A stretch of DNA of 64,000 bases, from the NCBI RefSeq assembly GCF_045310675.1, contig NZ_JBJHZZ010000004.1:62001-126000 (forward strand). Reading direction: 5' to 3'. Below the pieces are notes generated by a model. It ran no database searches, had not been told where the DNA came from, and saw only the letters and a list, made by a program, of their open reading frames with translations. The translations under genes were made by a program, and so were the position numbers. This stretch comes from Clostridium_AT stratigraminis (lineage in GTDB: Bacteria; Bacillota; Clostridia; Clostridiales; Clostridiaceae). Positions 7,639-17,409 of the stretch are shown here, piece after piece; the stretch's first letter is position 1; each line of letters begins with the position of its first letter.

Positions 7639-8856
7639 ATGAATATAACATCCATAATTTCGGAATATAATCCCTTACATAACGGACATATATATCATAT
7701 GGAAAAAACAAAGGAGCTAACTGGTGCTGATGCAATTATATGTGTTATGAGCGGCAATTTTGTGCAAAGAGGTCTGCCGGCTATGGTAGATAAGTGGAAA
7801 AGAACAAAGACAGCTCTAGAAAGTGGTGCTGACCTTGTTTTAGAACTTCCAGTACTGTATAGCTTATCTTCTGCTGAGTTTTTTGCCTTTGGTGCAGTAA
7901 GTCTTTTAAACAGTTTAGGTGCAGTAAATAGTATTTCTTTTGGAAGTGAGGATGGAGACATAGAATTTCTTAAAAGTATATCTAAAATACTTTTAAAGGA
8001 ACCGCTTGAATTCAAGAAAAACCTAAAACAATATTTAGATTTGGGATATGGTTATGCAAAAGCAAGAAGCTTAGCTTTAAGAGAGTATATTAAAGATAAA
8101 AATATTATAGATAAAAATCTTGAACAAAGCTTAAGTACTTCTAATAATATTTTAGGTATTGAATATCTAAAAAGCTTAATAAGGTTAAACAGCAATATTA
8201 AGCCATATACAATTAGACGTGAAGGTGCCCCCTATAACAGTGAAGTTATGGATAATATGTTTTCAAGTGCAACTGCAATTAGAAAATATGTTAAAGAAAA
8301 CGATGATCTATCTGAACTTTATAAGCATTTGCCTAAATCAAGTTATAATTTGCTTTTAGACCTTAAAAATAGCAATTATGATTTTGTGAGTGGAAGTAAT
8401 ATGCTTAAATATATTAAATATAAATATTTTTGTGGTAATCCTAAAATAGAAAAACTACCGGATGTTATTGAAGGCCTTCACAATAAAATATATAAAAGCT
8501 TGGATAGGATAAATGATTATGATGACTTAATTCAAAATATAAAAAGTAAAAGATTCACTTACACTAGAATAAGTAGAATACTTTGCCAATATTTCATAGG
8601 CTTTGAAAGCTATAATACTGAAATTTTAAGAAAAGAATCTTGCCCTTATGTACGAATATTAGGCTTTAATGAAATAGGAGCTAAAATACTTAAGGACCTT
8701 AAGAAAAGCTCAAATATACCAATATATACTAAGCTTCCTAAAGTCCATAATGAAGTCCTTGACTTAGAAATTCAAGCTACAAAGGCATATAGCCTTTTAA
8801 ATTCCAAAATAGATCCCTTAAGTGACTTTCTAATTAACCCTATAAAGTTATTTTAG
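7639..8856 (+). CDS. tmcAL: tRNA(Met) cytidine acetate ligase TmcAL
   Basis: TmcAL activates acetate with ATP and acetylates the wobble cytidine of elongator tRNA-Met. The 405-residue protein starts MNITSIISEYNPLHNGHIYH, where HNGH (residues 14-17) is the nucleotidyltransferase HxGH motif, and contains MSGNFVQRGLPAMVDKW. It was formerly called a predicted nucleotidyltransferase (YlbM). It is divergent from pta-ackA. Its last 17 bases overlap the convergent metallo-beta-lactamase-fold pseudogene. Confidence 0.92.
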   Translation: MNITSIISEYNPLHNGHIYHMEKTKELTGADAIICVMSGNFVQRGLPAMVDKWKRTKTALESGADLVLELPVLYSLSSAEFFAFGAVSLLNSLGAVNSISFGSEDGDIEFLKSISKILLKEPLEFKKNLKQYLDLGYGYAKARSLALREYIKDKNIIDKNLEQSLSTSNNILGIEYLKSLIRLNSNIKPYTIRREGAPYNSEVMDNMFSSATAIRKYVKENDDLSELYKHLPKSSYNLLLDLKNSNYDFVSGSNMLKYIKYKYFCGNPKIEKLPDVIEGLHNKIYKSLDRINDYDDLIQNIKSKRFTYTRISRILCQYFIGFESYNTEILRKESCPYVRILGFNEIGAKILKDLKKSSNIPIYTKLPKVHNEVLDLEIQATKAYSLLNSKIDPLSDFLINPIKLF

Positions 8857-9739
8857 AATACTTTAGAAAGCCATCTTCCATTTTTAATTGTATAGCTCCT
8901 GTTTCATTTAGATATTCAACGTAGGATCTAAGCATTCTTTCAATCAGGGAATATTTATTTTTACTGTTAACATGAATGTGAAAGCTTTTTATTACAGCTC
9001 TTAGAATATCTTCCATGGTCATTGAACCTTCAATTACATCGAAGACCCTTAGTGCTCTATTTTTATAAAAATTAATGTTATCTGTAATAAGTTTAGTAAT
9101 GTCATCAAATACACCTTTATGAGCTACAACATATTTGCTGCAGCATAAGTTATAAAGCTTATCCTTACTTTTTAAATCCTCTTTAAGTATAAAAGCGTAG
9201 GGCATTTTAGCTCCTTCAATTACCTCATAACTAATAAGGGCATCCCCTAAGTACGCCACATTATCAGGTGTAATAATGCAAATGTGTGCTGGACTATGCC
9301 CTGGTGTATGAAGAATTTTAAATTTTATTCCGCATACATATATTTTATTTTCCTCATCTAAAATTTTAATATCAGTATCACAAATCATATGGCCATAATG
9401 TTCTGTTATTTCTGTTAAAGTTTGATTACTGTAGTAAACCTTCAGATTGACGGCAGAACTGCAAACATGTGCTTCATAAGCTGGCATTGCAATAATAGAA
9501 TTGTATTTCTTTTTAAAGTATGCATTGTTTCCAATATGATCTATATGAGCATGACTGTTTAAAATGCCAGCTACATTAAAGTTATTTTTATCAAGGAGTT
9601 CTTCTATTCCTTCTCTTTCTCCCTTTGCCCAGCCAGTATCAAGTAAAATTATTTCTTAATCGTTTATTTTATAAAAAGGTATAGTTGACATACCTGTATC
9701 AATACTAAAGGTACTTCCTTTTATCTGCTTAATTTCCAT
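8840..9739 (-). pseudogene. Metallo-beta-lactamase-fold hydrolase, interrupted by one stop codon
   Basis: The frame from ATG 9739 to 8840 would encode 299 residues, with the metal-binding motif HAHIDH in the N-terminal third and a second histidine region (LHTPGHSPAH) further on. Codon 28 (9656-9658) is TAA, in the context IND-stop-EIILLDTG. A lysine or glutamine codon there would restore the usual strand before the HxHxDH motif. No good restart lies between the stop and the motif; the next in-frame ATG (9487) is past the motif, so a product from there would lack the metal site. A single nonsense mutation or sequencing error is the simplest reading. The substrate is unknown. Confidence 0.8.
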
Positions 9740-9920
9740 ATAATATTCTTAGTGAAGTATGCTCTTTTAAGGCACAAACACTAAATTTCACTTCCTTTCT
9801 TATAATCTTTTTAAAATGATTTAATTTCCTTAAACTATGTAAAACAGTTTAGAATAAATGTAATAAATTTGTACTAGGCTAAAATATAATTATACAAATA
9901 CTGAAAATGAGGAGATTTTG

Positions 9921-11090
9921 TTGAATTTATTATTTTTCATAATAGTTCTTTTTATAGCATTATTAATATATTTATTATTTAAGTCCCTTAATAAAAGCTT
10001 GTTAGTAACTATAATTTGCTCCCTTCTAATTGTGCAAATCTTGTTAACTCCAAAGCTTTGTATAAACTCTGCACTGCTTGGAGTTAATTTATTTGTAAAT
10101 AAAGTATTTCCTTCATTATTTCCTTTTTTAGTAATTACAAGTATTATGATGTCCTATGATGGAATAAAAATATATTCAAATATACTAGGTAATATTATTT
10201 GTAAGCCATTAAGGCTGCCCCTTCAGTGTACCTTTGCATTAATGGTAAGCTTCTTTTGCGGCTACCCCTTAGGTGCTAAATATGCCTGTGAATTGTATGA
10301 TAATGGCCACATAGATTTTTTAACCTGTGAAAGGCTTATTAATATTGCGAGTAATGCGAGTCCTTTATTTGTAATTGGAGCAGTAGGTACATCTATGCTT
10401 AAAAATAATTATATTGGCTATCTTCTTCTTGTTTCAAATTACATATCTTGTTTTGTTATGGGAATTATACTTCCAGCTAAAGTACCTTATAAAGCCTTTA
10501 AAAGAAGTAATGAGATTTTAACACCTAAAATTAACATAGGTATTATTTTAAAGGATAGTATAGAAAATTCTATTAAGACATCTATAAGTATTGGAGGATT
10601 TGTTATCTTATTTAGTGTAATAATAGGAATAATAAAAAGCAATATCATCTTTGATATTGCCATAAATGGTATCAGCACACTGCTTAATCTAAATAAAAAT
10701 ATAACACAAGGAATGGCTTTAGGGTTAATTGAAATGACCAATGGAAGCTTTTTAATATCTTCCACTGACATTAGTCTCTATGCTAAAACTATTTTGATAA
10801 GCTTCTTCTTAGGTTTTAGTGGCTTTTCAGTAATTTCTCAGGTATTTTCCTTTACCTATAAATATAATTTATCTATGAAAAAATACATGATAAGAAAGGC
10901 CCTCCAAGGCCTAATTTGTTCAATTGTATCTGCAATTTTATATAAATTATTATTTATAAGTAAAACTGTAGATGTTTTTGCAGCAAACAGCAAAAATATT
11001 AATGATTTACCCATCCTACTAATAATAATGTTGTTATTGATAGTACCCTTTATATTAAATAGAATTATCAGGCTACTTCATTCCTCTTAA
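9921..11090 (+). CDS. ylbJ: Sporulation integral membrane protein YlbJ
   Basis: This protein of about 389 residues has many membrane segments (near residues 2-18, 28-45, 55-80, 105-130, 165-190, 215-240 and onward). It contains the nucleoside-recognition (Gate) type segments PSLFPFLVI and FFCGYPLGAKYA typical of YlbJ, needed for late spore development. Two adjacent TTG codons (9918 and 9921) could start it. GGAG at 9911-9914 gives 6-base spacing to 9921 and only 3 to 9918, so I prefer 9921. No ATG is available. It is preceded by about 180 bases with no other gene. Confidence 0.88.
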   Translation: MNLLFFIIVLFIALLIYLLFKSLNKSLLVTIICSLLIVQILLTPKLCINSALLGVNLFVNKVFPSLFPFLVITSIMMSYDGIKIYSNILGNIICKPLRLPLQCTFALMVSFFCGYPLGAKYACELYDNGHIDFLTCERLINIASNASPLFVIGAVGTSMLKNNYIGYLLLVSNYISCFVMGIILPAKVPYKAFKRSNEILTPKINIGIILKDSIENSIKTSISIGGFVILFSVIIGIIKSNIIFDIAINGISTLLNLNKNITQGMALGLIEMTNGSFLISSTDISLYAKTILISFFLGFSGFSVISQVFSFTYKYNLSMKKYMIRKALQGLICSIVSAILYKLLFISKTVDVFAANSKNINDLPILLIIMLLLIVPFILNRIIRLLHSS

Positions 11091-11597
11091 TTCTTTAATG
11101 TTTTCTCGTATAGTAGTTAGATCTGAATTAACTTCTGTACTTAATCCTTCTACAAAGCCTTCAACTTGAATTTTAATGTTTGCAACCATGGAGTTACCTC
11201 TATCTGTAATTTGTTTTTCAAGCTGAGTTAGGATTTCATCAGCATAATTTCTAGCTCCAAGTCTCATGGATTTTGCATCCCTTTGGGCTGAAGCAATAAT
11301 TTCTTCAGCTCTAAGCATTGCCTCCTTAGTGATATCGTGGTTTTCAATCTGTCTTTTAATTAAATCCATGCTTTCTTTTTTCATGGTAGAGGTCTCCTCA
11401 TGAGCTTCTCCAAGTATTCTTTCCTTTTCTTCCACGATCCACTGAGCTTTTTTAAATTCATCTGGAAGATAATTTATAATTTGATCTACAACATTCATAA
11501 CTTCTTTCTTATCTACAAGTATTTTTCCTGTAACAGGAACCTTAGAAGCTGTGTCTAGAATTTCTTGAAGGTATTCTAATAGTTTTATTACTTCCAT
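11073..11597 (-). CDS. Coiled-coil protein next to coaD
   Basis: This 174-residue protein consists mostly of charged helical sequence that should form coiled coil (roughly residues 40-170, with repeated KKESMDLIKRQIE and AEEIIASAQRDA patterns). It resembles the clostridial family labelled ATPase or DivIVA-like that is found beside coaD and ylbJ, but no nucleotide-binding motif is visible. The ATG at 11597 follows AGGGGGA. The 3' end overlaps convergent ylbJ by 18 bases. A structural or division-associated role is a guess. Confidence 0.75.
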   Translation of the reverse strand: MEVIKLLEYLQEILDTASKVPVTGKILVDKKEVMNVVDQIINYLPDEFKKAQWIVEEKERILGEAHEETSTMKKESMDLIKRQIENHDITKEAMLRAEEIIASAQRDAKSMRLGARNYADEILTQLEKQITDRGNSMVANIKIQVEGFVEGLSTEVNSDLTTIRENIKELRGMK

Positions 11598-11608
11598 AAT
11601 ATATCCCC

Positions 11609-12088
11609 CTACTTTTTAAATTTATCCAAAATATCATTAACTATAATTTCTGGAACAAAGTCTGTTATGCTGCCCCCAAACATAGCAATCTGTTTAATAG
11701 ATGAAGAACTTATATATGAATTCTTTTCACTAGTCATTAAAAATACGGTTTCTATATTGGAATCTAATTTGTTATTTAACATGGCCATTTGAAACTCGTA
11801 TTCAAAATCAGAAATAGCCCTTAAGCCTTTAACAATTATTTTAGTATCAGTCTTCTTCATAAAATCAATTAAGAGTCCAGTAAAACTTTCTACTCTCACA
11901 TTTCTGATATTAGAGGTGGATTTTTCTATTAGGTTTACCCGTTCAGTAATATCAAACAATCCCTTCTTATCAGGATTTACCAGAGCGCCCACAATGACCT
12001 CATCAAAAATTTCTGAAGCTCTTTTAATAATATCTAGATGACCATTTGTAATTGGGTCAAAGCTTCCAGGATAAACTGCTCTTTTCAT
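11609..12088 (-). CDS. coaD: Phosphopantetheine adenylyltransferase
   Basis: CoaD makes dephospho-CoA from phosphopantetheine and ATP. The 159-residue protein starts MKRAVYPGSFDPITNGHLD, where TNGH is the nucleotidyltransferase HxGH-type motif, and has SEKNSYISSSSIKQIA near its C terminus. A longer frame opens at 12133, but ATG 12088 follows GGAGGATTAAT and gives the family length. It lies one base from the rsmD stop, the usual rsmD-coaD pair. Confidence 0.96.
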   Translation of the reverse strand: MKRAVYPGSFDPITNGHLDIIKRASEIFDEVIVGALVNPDKKGLFDITERVNLIEKSTSNIRNVRVESFTGLLIDFMKKTDTKIIVKGLRAISDFEYEFQMAMLNNKLDSNIETVFLMTSEKNSYISSSSIKQIAMFGGSITDFVPEIIVNDILDKFKK

Positions 12089-12089
12089 A

Positions 12090-12647
12090 TTAATCCTCCA
12101 GGTACTTATAGAAACATACAGTTGTGTTTCCATACACTCTATGATCTGTAAGCTTAATTTTTAAGTTTCCTTCATATAAGGTTTCTTTTGTATCAATTTT
12201 ACATACTATTAGACCGTCTTTTTTAAGTAAGTTTCCTTTTGTTATAATATCAATTGCTGGCGGTATCATATCTTTTAGGTAAGGTGGATCAATAAAAATT
12301 AAATCAAAGCTTATATTCTTATTAACTAAATTTTCTAAAGCATCATAGGAATCCATATTTAAACACTTGCATCTCTCAGTGAATTTGAAATTCTCAACAT
12401 TTTGCTTTAAATACTTAAAGGTAGTTTCTCCTTTATCAATTAAATAACATTCCTTAGCACCGCGGCTAACTGCCTCCAGGCCTAAACTTCCAGTACCTGC
12501 AAATACATCTATAACAACAGAACCATAAATTCTATCTTGTATTATATTAAAAATTGATTCCTTTATTCTATCTAATGTTGGCCTAGTACCCATGCCTTCA
12601 GGAGATAATAGCTTTCTGCCCTTTGCTTCACCTGAAATAATTCTCAT
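12090..12647 (-). CDS. rsmD: 16S rRNA (guanine966-N2)-methyltransferase
   Basis: RsmD methylates G966 of 16S rRNA. The product of about 185 residues starts MRIISGEAKGRKL and carries the SAM-binding segment VIDVFAGTGSLGLEA and the catalytic FIDPPY motif. A GTG three codons upstream (12656) is open, but the AGGAG site abuts it. ATG 12647 has an 8-base spacing and is preferred. It is coupled to coaD downstream. Confidence 0.95.
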   Translation of the reverse strand: MRIISGEAKGRKLLSPEGMGTRPTLDRIKESIFNIIQDRIYGSVVIDVFAGTGSLGLEAVSRGAKECYLIDKGETTFKYLKQNVENFKFTERCKCLNMDSYDALENLVNKNISFDLIFIDPPYLKDMIPPAIDIITKGNLLKKDGLIVCKIDTKETLYEGNLKIKLTDHRVYGNTTVCFYKYLED

Positions 12648-12707
12648 AGCTTTCACTCCTTTTGATAAAAATCATAAAATTACATATATACATAGAATAA
12701 TACAAAT

Positions 12708-12778
12708 ATCTCCATACTTCAAGAAAATAAATAAAAATACCTTATATAATGCAAATTTTAATTACTAAAGATGGAGAT
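12708..12778 (-). terminator. Possible terminator after recG
   Basis: Arms ATCTCCAT (12708-12715) and ATGGAGAT (12771-12778) pair across a 55-base AT-rich loop just past the recG stop. The long loop makes this a weak call. The rest of the 12648-12786 gap shows nothing else. Confidence 0.3.
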
Positions 12779-12786
12779 TTTTGTTC

Positions 12787-14847
12787 TTAATTAAAACATA
12801 TGAACCTTGAAGTATTGTCCATAGCCTTGATTATATCTTCTTTAACCTTAATATCTTTTGCCTCGGGGCTTTTAAGCAGATTTCGTGCCTCACTATTGGC
12901 AACTTTAAGCATACTGAAATCATTTATTAAATCAGCTAGAATGAGTCCCGTATCACCATGTTGTTTAAAGCCAAATAATTCACCGCCGCCTCTGATTTTA
13001 AGGTCCTCTTCAGCTATTTTAAAACCATCTGTGTTATTTTGAATTATATCTAATCGTTTTTTAATTGTTTCATTTTTAATATTAGCAATTAAAATGCAAT
13101 AGGATTTAAACTCTCCCCTTCCAACTCTGCCCCTTAATTGATGAAGCTGAGCAAGTCCGAATCGTTCTGCATTTTCAATTATCATAATAGTAGCATTAGG
13201 CACATTAATGCCAACTTCTATTACTGTAGTAGAAACTAAAACCTTTGTATCACCTTTTTTAAAACTATCCATAATCTGATTTTTATCTGCTGCAGACATT
13301 TTACCATGAAGCATTTTTATTTCTATACCCTTAAAATAATTATTAGTAAGCAGATTATATAGCTTTTCTACAGAACTAAGCTCAGAACTTTCTGTTTCCT
13401 CTACCAAGGGACATACAACATAGACTTGCCTGCCCTTTTTTATCTCTTCTAATGCAAAGCGATAAGCTTTGCTTTTTTTATTTTCTGAAAGATATGAGCT
13501 TTCTATTTTCTGTCTTCCTGGAGGCAGTTCATCAATTACAGAAATATCTAAATCACCATATAAAAATAATGACATTGTTCTAGGTATTGGAGTAGCAGTC
13601 ATAACTAATACATCAATAATTTGACCTTTATTAAATAATTTACTCCTCTGCATAACTCCAAAACGATGCTGTTCATCTGTTACTACTAAGCCTAAATTAT
13701 TAAATTCCACACTTTCCTCAAGAAGAGCGTGGGTACCAACTACAATTTGCACATTCCCGCTTTTTATATCTTCTTTAATTAAATCTTTCTGTTTCTTAGG
13801 AACACTTCCATTAAGTAAGGAAATATTAATGTTAAACTTTCCTAGTATTTTATTTAATTCTATATAATGCTGTGCTGCAAGGATTTCGGTAGGAGCCATA
13901 AAAGCAGCTTGATAGCCATTTTTAATTGTATTAAAAATGCTTATAATAGCTACAATGGTTTTCCCGCTGCCAACATCGCCTTGTACTAATCTATTCATCT
14001 GCTTCATCGACTTTTGATCTAAGAGAATTTCTCTTATAACCCTGTTTTGAGCATTTGTAAGGGCATATGGCAAGGAAGCCTTTAAAACCTTTAAGTCCGG
14101 AGACATTTTAAAGGCTATACCCTTTTTTGTATTATTAACATATTCCTTTAGAAGTAAAATTTTTAAAGAATAAGTAAAAAGCTCCTGAAATTTAAGGCGC
14201 CTTTGAGCCATAGTTAAAACTTCTAGGCTCTTAGGGTTATGAATATTATTTATTGCAAAATTAAGATTGCAAAGCTTATATTTCTTTAATAAGTCTTCAG
14301 GCAAATTTTCTACAATATCCACCTTTGAAAGAATTTGCGAGATTAATTTAATTAAGAAATTATTTGTTACTCCACTTTTTAATGCATATTTAGGAGAAAA
14401 TCTAGTGTCTTTTTCTGAATTTAAATCGTTAATAGGCTTAAAATCTTTTATTATACTTGGATTTACAATTATTTTTTCTCCATTAAATTCTTGAACTTTA
14501 CCACTAAGAGTATAAGGAATATCAATTATAAATTTATCCTTCATGTAAGGCTGGTTAAACCATTTACATTTAAAAAATTTGCCCTTCTTGTCCTTTAAGA
14601 CTACGGTTGAAATTACTTTCCCATTTTTTGTTCTTAAGTCTCTTTCAATTCTAACAACGATACCATTTATAATTATTTTGCTTCCGGATATATTTTTCTC
14701 ACCGTTACTGTTAATATAATATTTTTCATAATCTCTAGGAAAATATAATATTAAATCTATGATATTTATAATTCCAAGGCTATTTAAGAGCTTTTGCATC
14801 TTAGGTCCTACCCCTTTTAAATAAGAGATATCTTCGTAAATATTCAT
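12787..14847 (-). CDS. recG: ATP-dependent DNA helicase RecG
   Basis: RecG remodels stalled replication forks and branched DNA. The product of about 686 residues has the N-terminal wedge domain, Walker A GDVGSGKT, the DEQH box (TDEQHRFG), the SAT-like MTATPIPRT motif, and the QLRGRVGRG motif near the C terminus. An upstream ATG at 14862 has no ribosome site; ATG 14847 follows GGGAG with 8-base spacing. It lies downstream of the yloV gene in the Firmicutes order. Confidence 0.97.
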   Translation of the reverse strand: MNIYEDISYLKGVGPKMQKLLNSLGIINIIDLILYFPRDYEKYYINSNGEKNISGSKIIINGIVVRIERDLRTKNGKVISTVVLKDKKGKFFKCKWFNQPYMKDKFIIDIPYTLSGKVQEFNGEKIIVNPSIIKDFKPINDLNSEKDTRFSPKYALKSGVTNNFLIKLISQILSKVDIVENLPEDLLKKYKLCNLNFAINNIHNPKSLEVLTMAQRRLKFQELFTYSLKILLLKEYVNNTKKGIAFKMSPDLKVLKASLPYALTNAQNRVIREILLDQKSMKQMNRLVQGDVGSGKTIVAIISIFNTIKNGYQAAFMAPTEILAAQHYIELNKILGKFNINISLLNGSVPKKQKDLIKEDIKSGNVQIVVGTHALLEESVEFNNLGLVVTDEQHRFGVMQRSKLFNKGQIIDVLVMTATPIPRTMSLFLYGDLDISVIDELPPGRQKIESSYLSENKKSKAYRFALEEIKKGRQVYVVCPLVEETESSELSSVEKLYNLLTNNYFKGIEIKMLHGKMSAADKNQIMDSFKKGDTKVLVSTTVIEVGINVPNATIMIIENAERFGLAQLHQLRGRVGRGEFKSYCILIANIKNETIKKRLDIIQNNTDGFKIAEEDLKIRGGGELFGFKQHGDTGLILADLINDFSMLKVANSEARNLLKSPEAKDIKVKEDIIKAMDNTSRFICFN

Positions 14848-14873
14848 GAGTAACACTCCCATATATAGAATAA

Positions 14874-14918
14874 GCTATGGCTAAACTTAGGTTAATTGTA
14901 ACCAAGTTAAGCCATAGC
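14874..14918 (-). repeat. Long imperfect inverted repeat between yloV and recG
   Basis: GCTATGGCTAAACTTAGGTTA (14874-14894) and its near-complement (14899-14918) form a stem of about 20 bp with two irregular positions and a 4-base loop. It directly follows the yloV terminator. It may be a second terminator or a folded recG leader. Confidence 0.6.
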
Positions 14919-14927
14919 CAAAGAATA

Positions 14928-14945
14928 AAAAACCCGAAGGTTTTT
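14928..14945 (-). terminator. Terminator after yloV
   Basis: A 7-bp stem (AAAAACC with GGTTTTT) has a TTCG tetraloop on the minus strand and is followed by TTATTCTTT. It lies 2 bases past the yloV stop. Confidence 0.8.
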
Positions 14946-14946
14946 C

Positions 14947-16599
14947 TTATTCCACAGAAACTATAAAGTAATACAGAGGCTGCATTCCATTGTAGCTTTG
15001 AATATCTTTATCGGGATACTTTTCCTCTAATTTAGATACTAGCTCAGAAACTTTAGCTTCATCTGTTTCCGCGCCATATAATATTGTAATTAGCTCGCTG
15101 TTTTCATCACACATGTTAGCTAATACATTTTCGCATACCTCATATATATCATTACCAACTACATTAATCTTACCTTCAAGAAGGCCTAAAATATCACCTT
15201 CATTAATGGCCTTGCCATCCATTTCTGTATCTCTGACAGCGTAGGTTACCTGACCTGTAGTTACCTTTTCAATTGCTTCATTCATAGCTGTTACGTTATC
15301 TTCTAAAGCCCCTTCTGAATCAAATATGGTAATACAAGCTATACCCTGCGGGATAGTTTTAGTAGGTACTACAACAATATTTTTTTCTGAAAGTTCAGCA
15401 GCTTGATTTGCAGCCATAATTATATTTTTATTATTAGGAAGAACAAAAATATTTTCAGCATTTAATTTTTCAATGCAGTTTAAAATATCCTGAGTGCTGG
15501 GATTCATTGTCTGACCACCTTCTATAACGTAGTCAACACCAAAGTCTTCAAAAATATTCTTTATTCCTTCTCCCATTGCAACTGATATAAAAGCATATTT
15601 TTTAGCCTCTACTGCTGCTTCTTCAATATCACTGCTATTAGAAGTTTCTTTATTAATGGTATTTTCATCATAAAGTACATGCTTATGTTGTTCTCTCATA
15701 TTATCTATTTTAATTTTAGATAACTCACCAAGCTTTACAGCCTTTGAAAGTACTAAACCAGGGTCATTAGTATGAATATGTACTTTAACGGCATCCTCAG
15801 TACCAACAACTATCATAGAATCACCATGTGGATTTAATTCATTTCTGAAGTTATCTACATTAATATCTTTACCTAAAACAAAGAATTCTGTACAGTAGCC
15901 AAATTCAATGTTTTGTTCACCTAGTATTTGTGCAGCATTAAAGGTTTCATTATTATTACTGGAGGTATTTGATATTTCAGCCTTTATATTAAATTTTAAA
16001 GCTTCAAACATACCTTTAAGTATAATTAAGAGCCCCATACCACCAGCATCAACTACTTTTGCCTTTTTAAGAACAGGAAGCATTTCTGGAGTTTTATTAA
16101 GCATTATTTCACTTTGTTCACATACTTCCTCCATTAAAGCTGTTATATTTACTGCAGTACTTCTTACTGCACTTTCACCTGCAGCTCTTATAATGGTTAA
16201 AATTGTTCCTTCAGTTGGTCTCATTACAGCCTTATATGCTGATTTAGAGCCTTCCAATAAGGCATTTGCAAATTCTAAAGTATCTACCTCGGTTTTATCT
16301 TCCAAACCTTTGGCAATACCTCTAAAAACTTGAGACAAAATTACACCAGAGTTTCCTCTAGCTCCCATTAAGGCTCCTTTAGCTAATCTCTTCGAAACTT
16401 CACCAATAGATTTGCTGTCCATATTTTCAATTTCTGAAACTGCAGCTCTAAAGGTCATTGACATATTAGTTCCAGTATCACCATCTGGAACAGGAAATAC
16501 ATTTAAGGAATTTACAAAGGCTTTTTGCTCCTCCAGTTTGTTTGAAGCATTTATAACCATGTTGTGAAAATGTATCCCATCTATCTTTATGAATTCCAT
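14947..16599 (-). CDS. yloV: DAK2/YloV-family kinase protein (fatty acid kinase FakA type)
   Basis: This protein of about 550 residues has an N-terminal dihydroxyacetone-kinase-like nucleotide domain marked by FPVPDGDTGTNMSMT and GARGNSGVILSQ. A middle segment and a C-terminal DegV-like-associated domain (NIIMAANQAAEL, GQVTYAVRD) follow. In characterised Firmicutes this family phosphorylates fatty acids carried by FakB. ATG 16599 follows AAGGGGGT and is preferred to an upstream open start at 16626. It pairs with the Asp23-family gene 13 bases upstream, as in B. subtilis yloU-yloV. Confidence 0.92.
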   Translation of the reverse strand: MEFIKIDGIHFHNMVINASNKLEEQKAFVNSLNVFPVPDGDTGTNMSMTFRAAVSEIENMDSKSIGEVSKRLAKGALMGARGNSGVILSQVFRGIAKGLEDKTEVDTLEFANALLEGSKSAYKAVMRPTEGTILTIIRAAGESAVRSTAVNITALMEEVCEQSEIMLNKTPEMLPVLKKAKVVDAGGMGLLIILKGMFEALKFNIKAEISNTSSNNNETFNAAQILGEQNIEFGYCTEFFVLGKDINVDNFRNELNPHGDSMIVVGTEDAVKVHIHTNDPGLVLSKAVKLGELSKIKIDNMREQHKHVLYDENTINKETSNSSDIEEAAVEAKKYAFISVAMGEGIKNIFEDFGVDYVIEGGQTMNPSTQDILNCIEKLNAENIFVLPNNKNIIMAANQAAELSEKNIVVVPTKTIPQGIACITIFDSEGALEDNVTAMNEAIEKVTTGQVTYAVRDTEMDGKAINEGDILGLLEGKINVVGNDIYEVCENVLANMCDENSELITILYGAETDEAKVSELVSKLEEKYPDKDIQSYNGMQPLYYFIVSVE

Positions 16600-16612
16600 T
16601 AAAAGTACCCCC

Positions 16613-16963
16613 TTAGACTCTAACACCTTGTACGTTAACTGTAATACTGGAAACCTTAAGTCCAGTTAAATTTTCAATGTTATATTTTATCTTTTGAATT
16701 ATATTATTAGCTATAACAGAAATCTTAGTTCCATATTCAACTATTATATATAATTCAATTGATAATTCATTTTCTTTTGAATGAAGTTTTACACCTTTGC
16801 TTAAGTTTTCTCCTTTAATAAGTTCCCAAAGGCCATCCTTAGCATTTTTAGATGCCATACCTACAACTCCGTAGCATTCCATGGTTGAAACTCCAACAAT
16901 ATTTGCAACTACTTCTTCGGAATAACTAATAACTCCGTTTTCGTTTTGAATATTGCCTATCAT
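16613..16963 (-). CDS. Asp23/Gls24 family (YloU-type) protein
   Basis: This protein of about 116 residues belongs to the Asp23 family, with the segments VVANIVGVSTMECYGVVGMA and ELYIIVEYGTKISVIANNI. Members are envelope-associated and linked to alkaline or cell-wall stress. A TTG at 16978 is open, but AGGAGG lies immediately after it, so ATG 16963 is the start. It leads the yloU-yloV unit and is divergent from rpmB. Confidence 0.92.
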   Translation of the reverse strand: MIGNIQNENGVISYSEEVVANIVGVSTMECYGVVGMASKNAKDGLWELIKGENLSKGVKLHSKENELSIELYIIVEYGTKISVIANNIIQKIKYNIENLTGLKVSSITVNVQGVRV

Positions 16964-17163
16964 AATATCCCTCCTCAATTAAAAAGATCATATAGACTAT
17001 TTTATATTAAATATAGAATTTATTCAATAAAATTAATACTTAAGTTTAATTATTTAGCTAATTATTTCATTTTATACTTGCAAAAAAGCCAAAATGTGTG
17101 ATAAAATAATACATGTTTGGATTGAGAAGATAAATTCTTCACAATTTCTAAGGAGGTGTTTTT

Positions 17164-17355
17164 GTGTCAAGAAGATGTGAAATATGCAATAAGGGTGTTA
17201 TATCAGGATTACAGGCAAGTCATTCAAATCGTAAAACGAAGAGAAAATGGGCTCCAAACCTAAGAAGAGTTAAGGCAGTTGTTGAAGGAACCCCAAGAAC
17301 AATACATGTTTGCACAAGATGTCTACGTTCAGGTAGAGTTCAACGTGCTGTATAA
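17164..17355 (+). CDS. rpmB: Ribosomal protein L28
   Basis: This 63-residue large-subunit protein starts (GTG) SRRCEICNKGVISG and contains the SHSNRKTKRKWAPNL signature. Cysteine pairs CEIC and CTRC suggest the zinc-binding form. GTG 17164 follows AAGGAGGTG with good spacing. It forms a one-gene unit with its own terminator. Confidence 0.97.
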   Translation: MSRRCEICNKGVISGLQASHSNRKTKRKWAPNLRRVKAVVEGTPRTIHVCTRCLRSGRVQRAV

Positions 17356-17361
17356 ATAATA

Positions 17362-17393
17362 AAAAATGCAGTTGTAAAACAATTGCATTTTTT
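17362..17393 (+). terminator. Terminator after rpmB
   Basis: AAAAATGCAGTTGT pairs with ACAATTGCATTTTT (one G-T pair) around a 3-base loop and is followed by TTATTATTT, 6 bases past the rpmB stop. It probably also serves spoVM, whose stop codon is 17 bases away on the opposite strand. Confidence 0.85.
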
Positions 17394-17409
17394 ATTATTT
17401 ATGTTCAAT

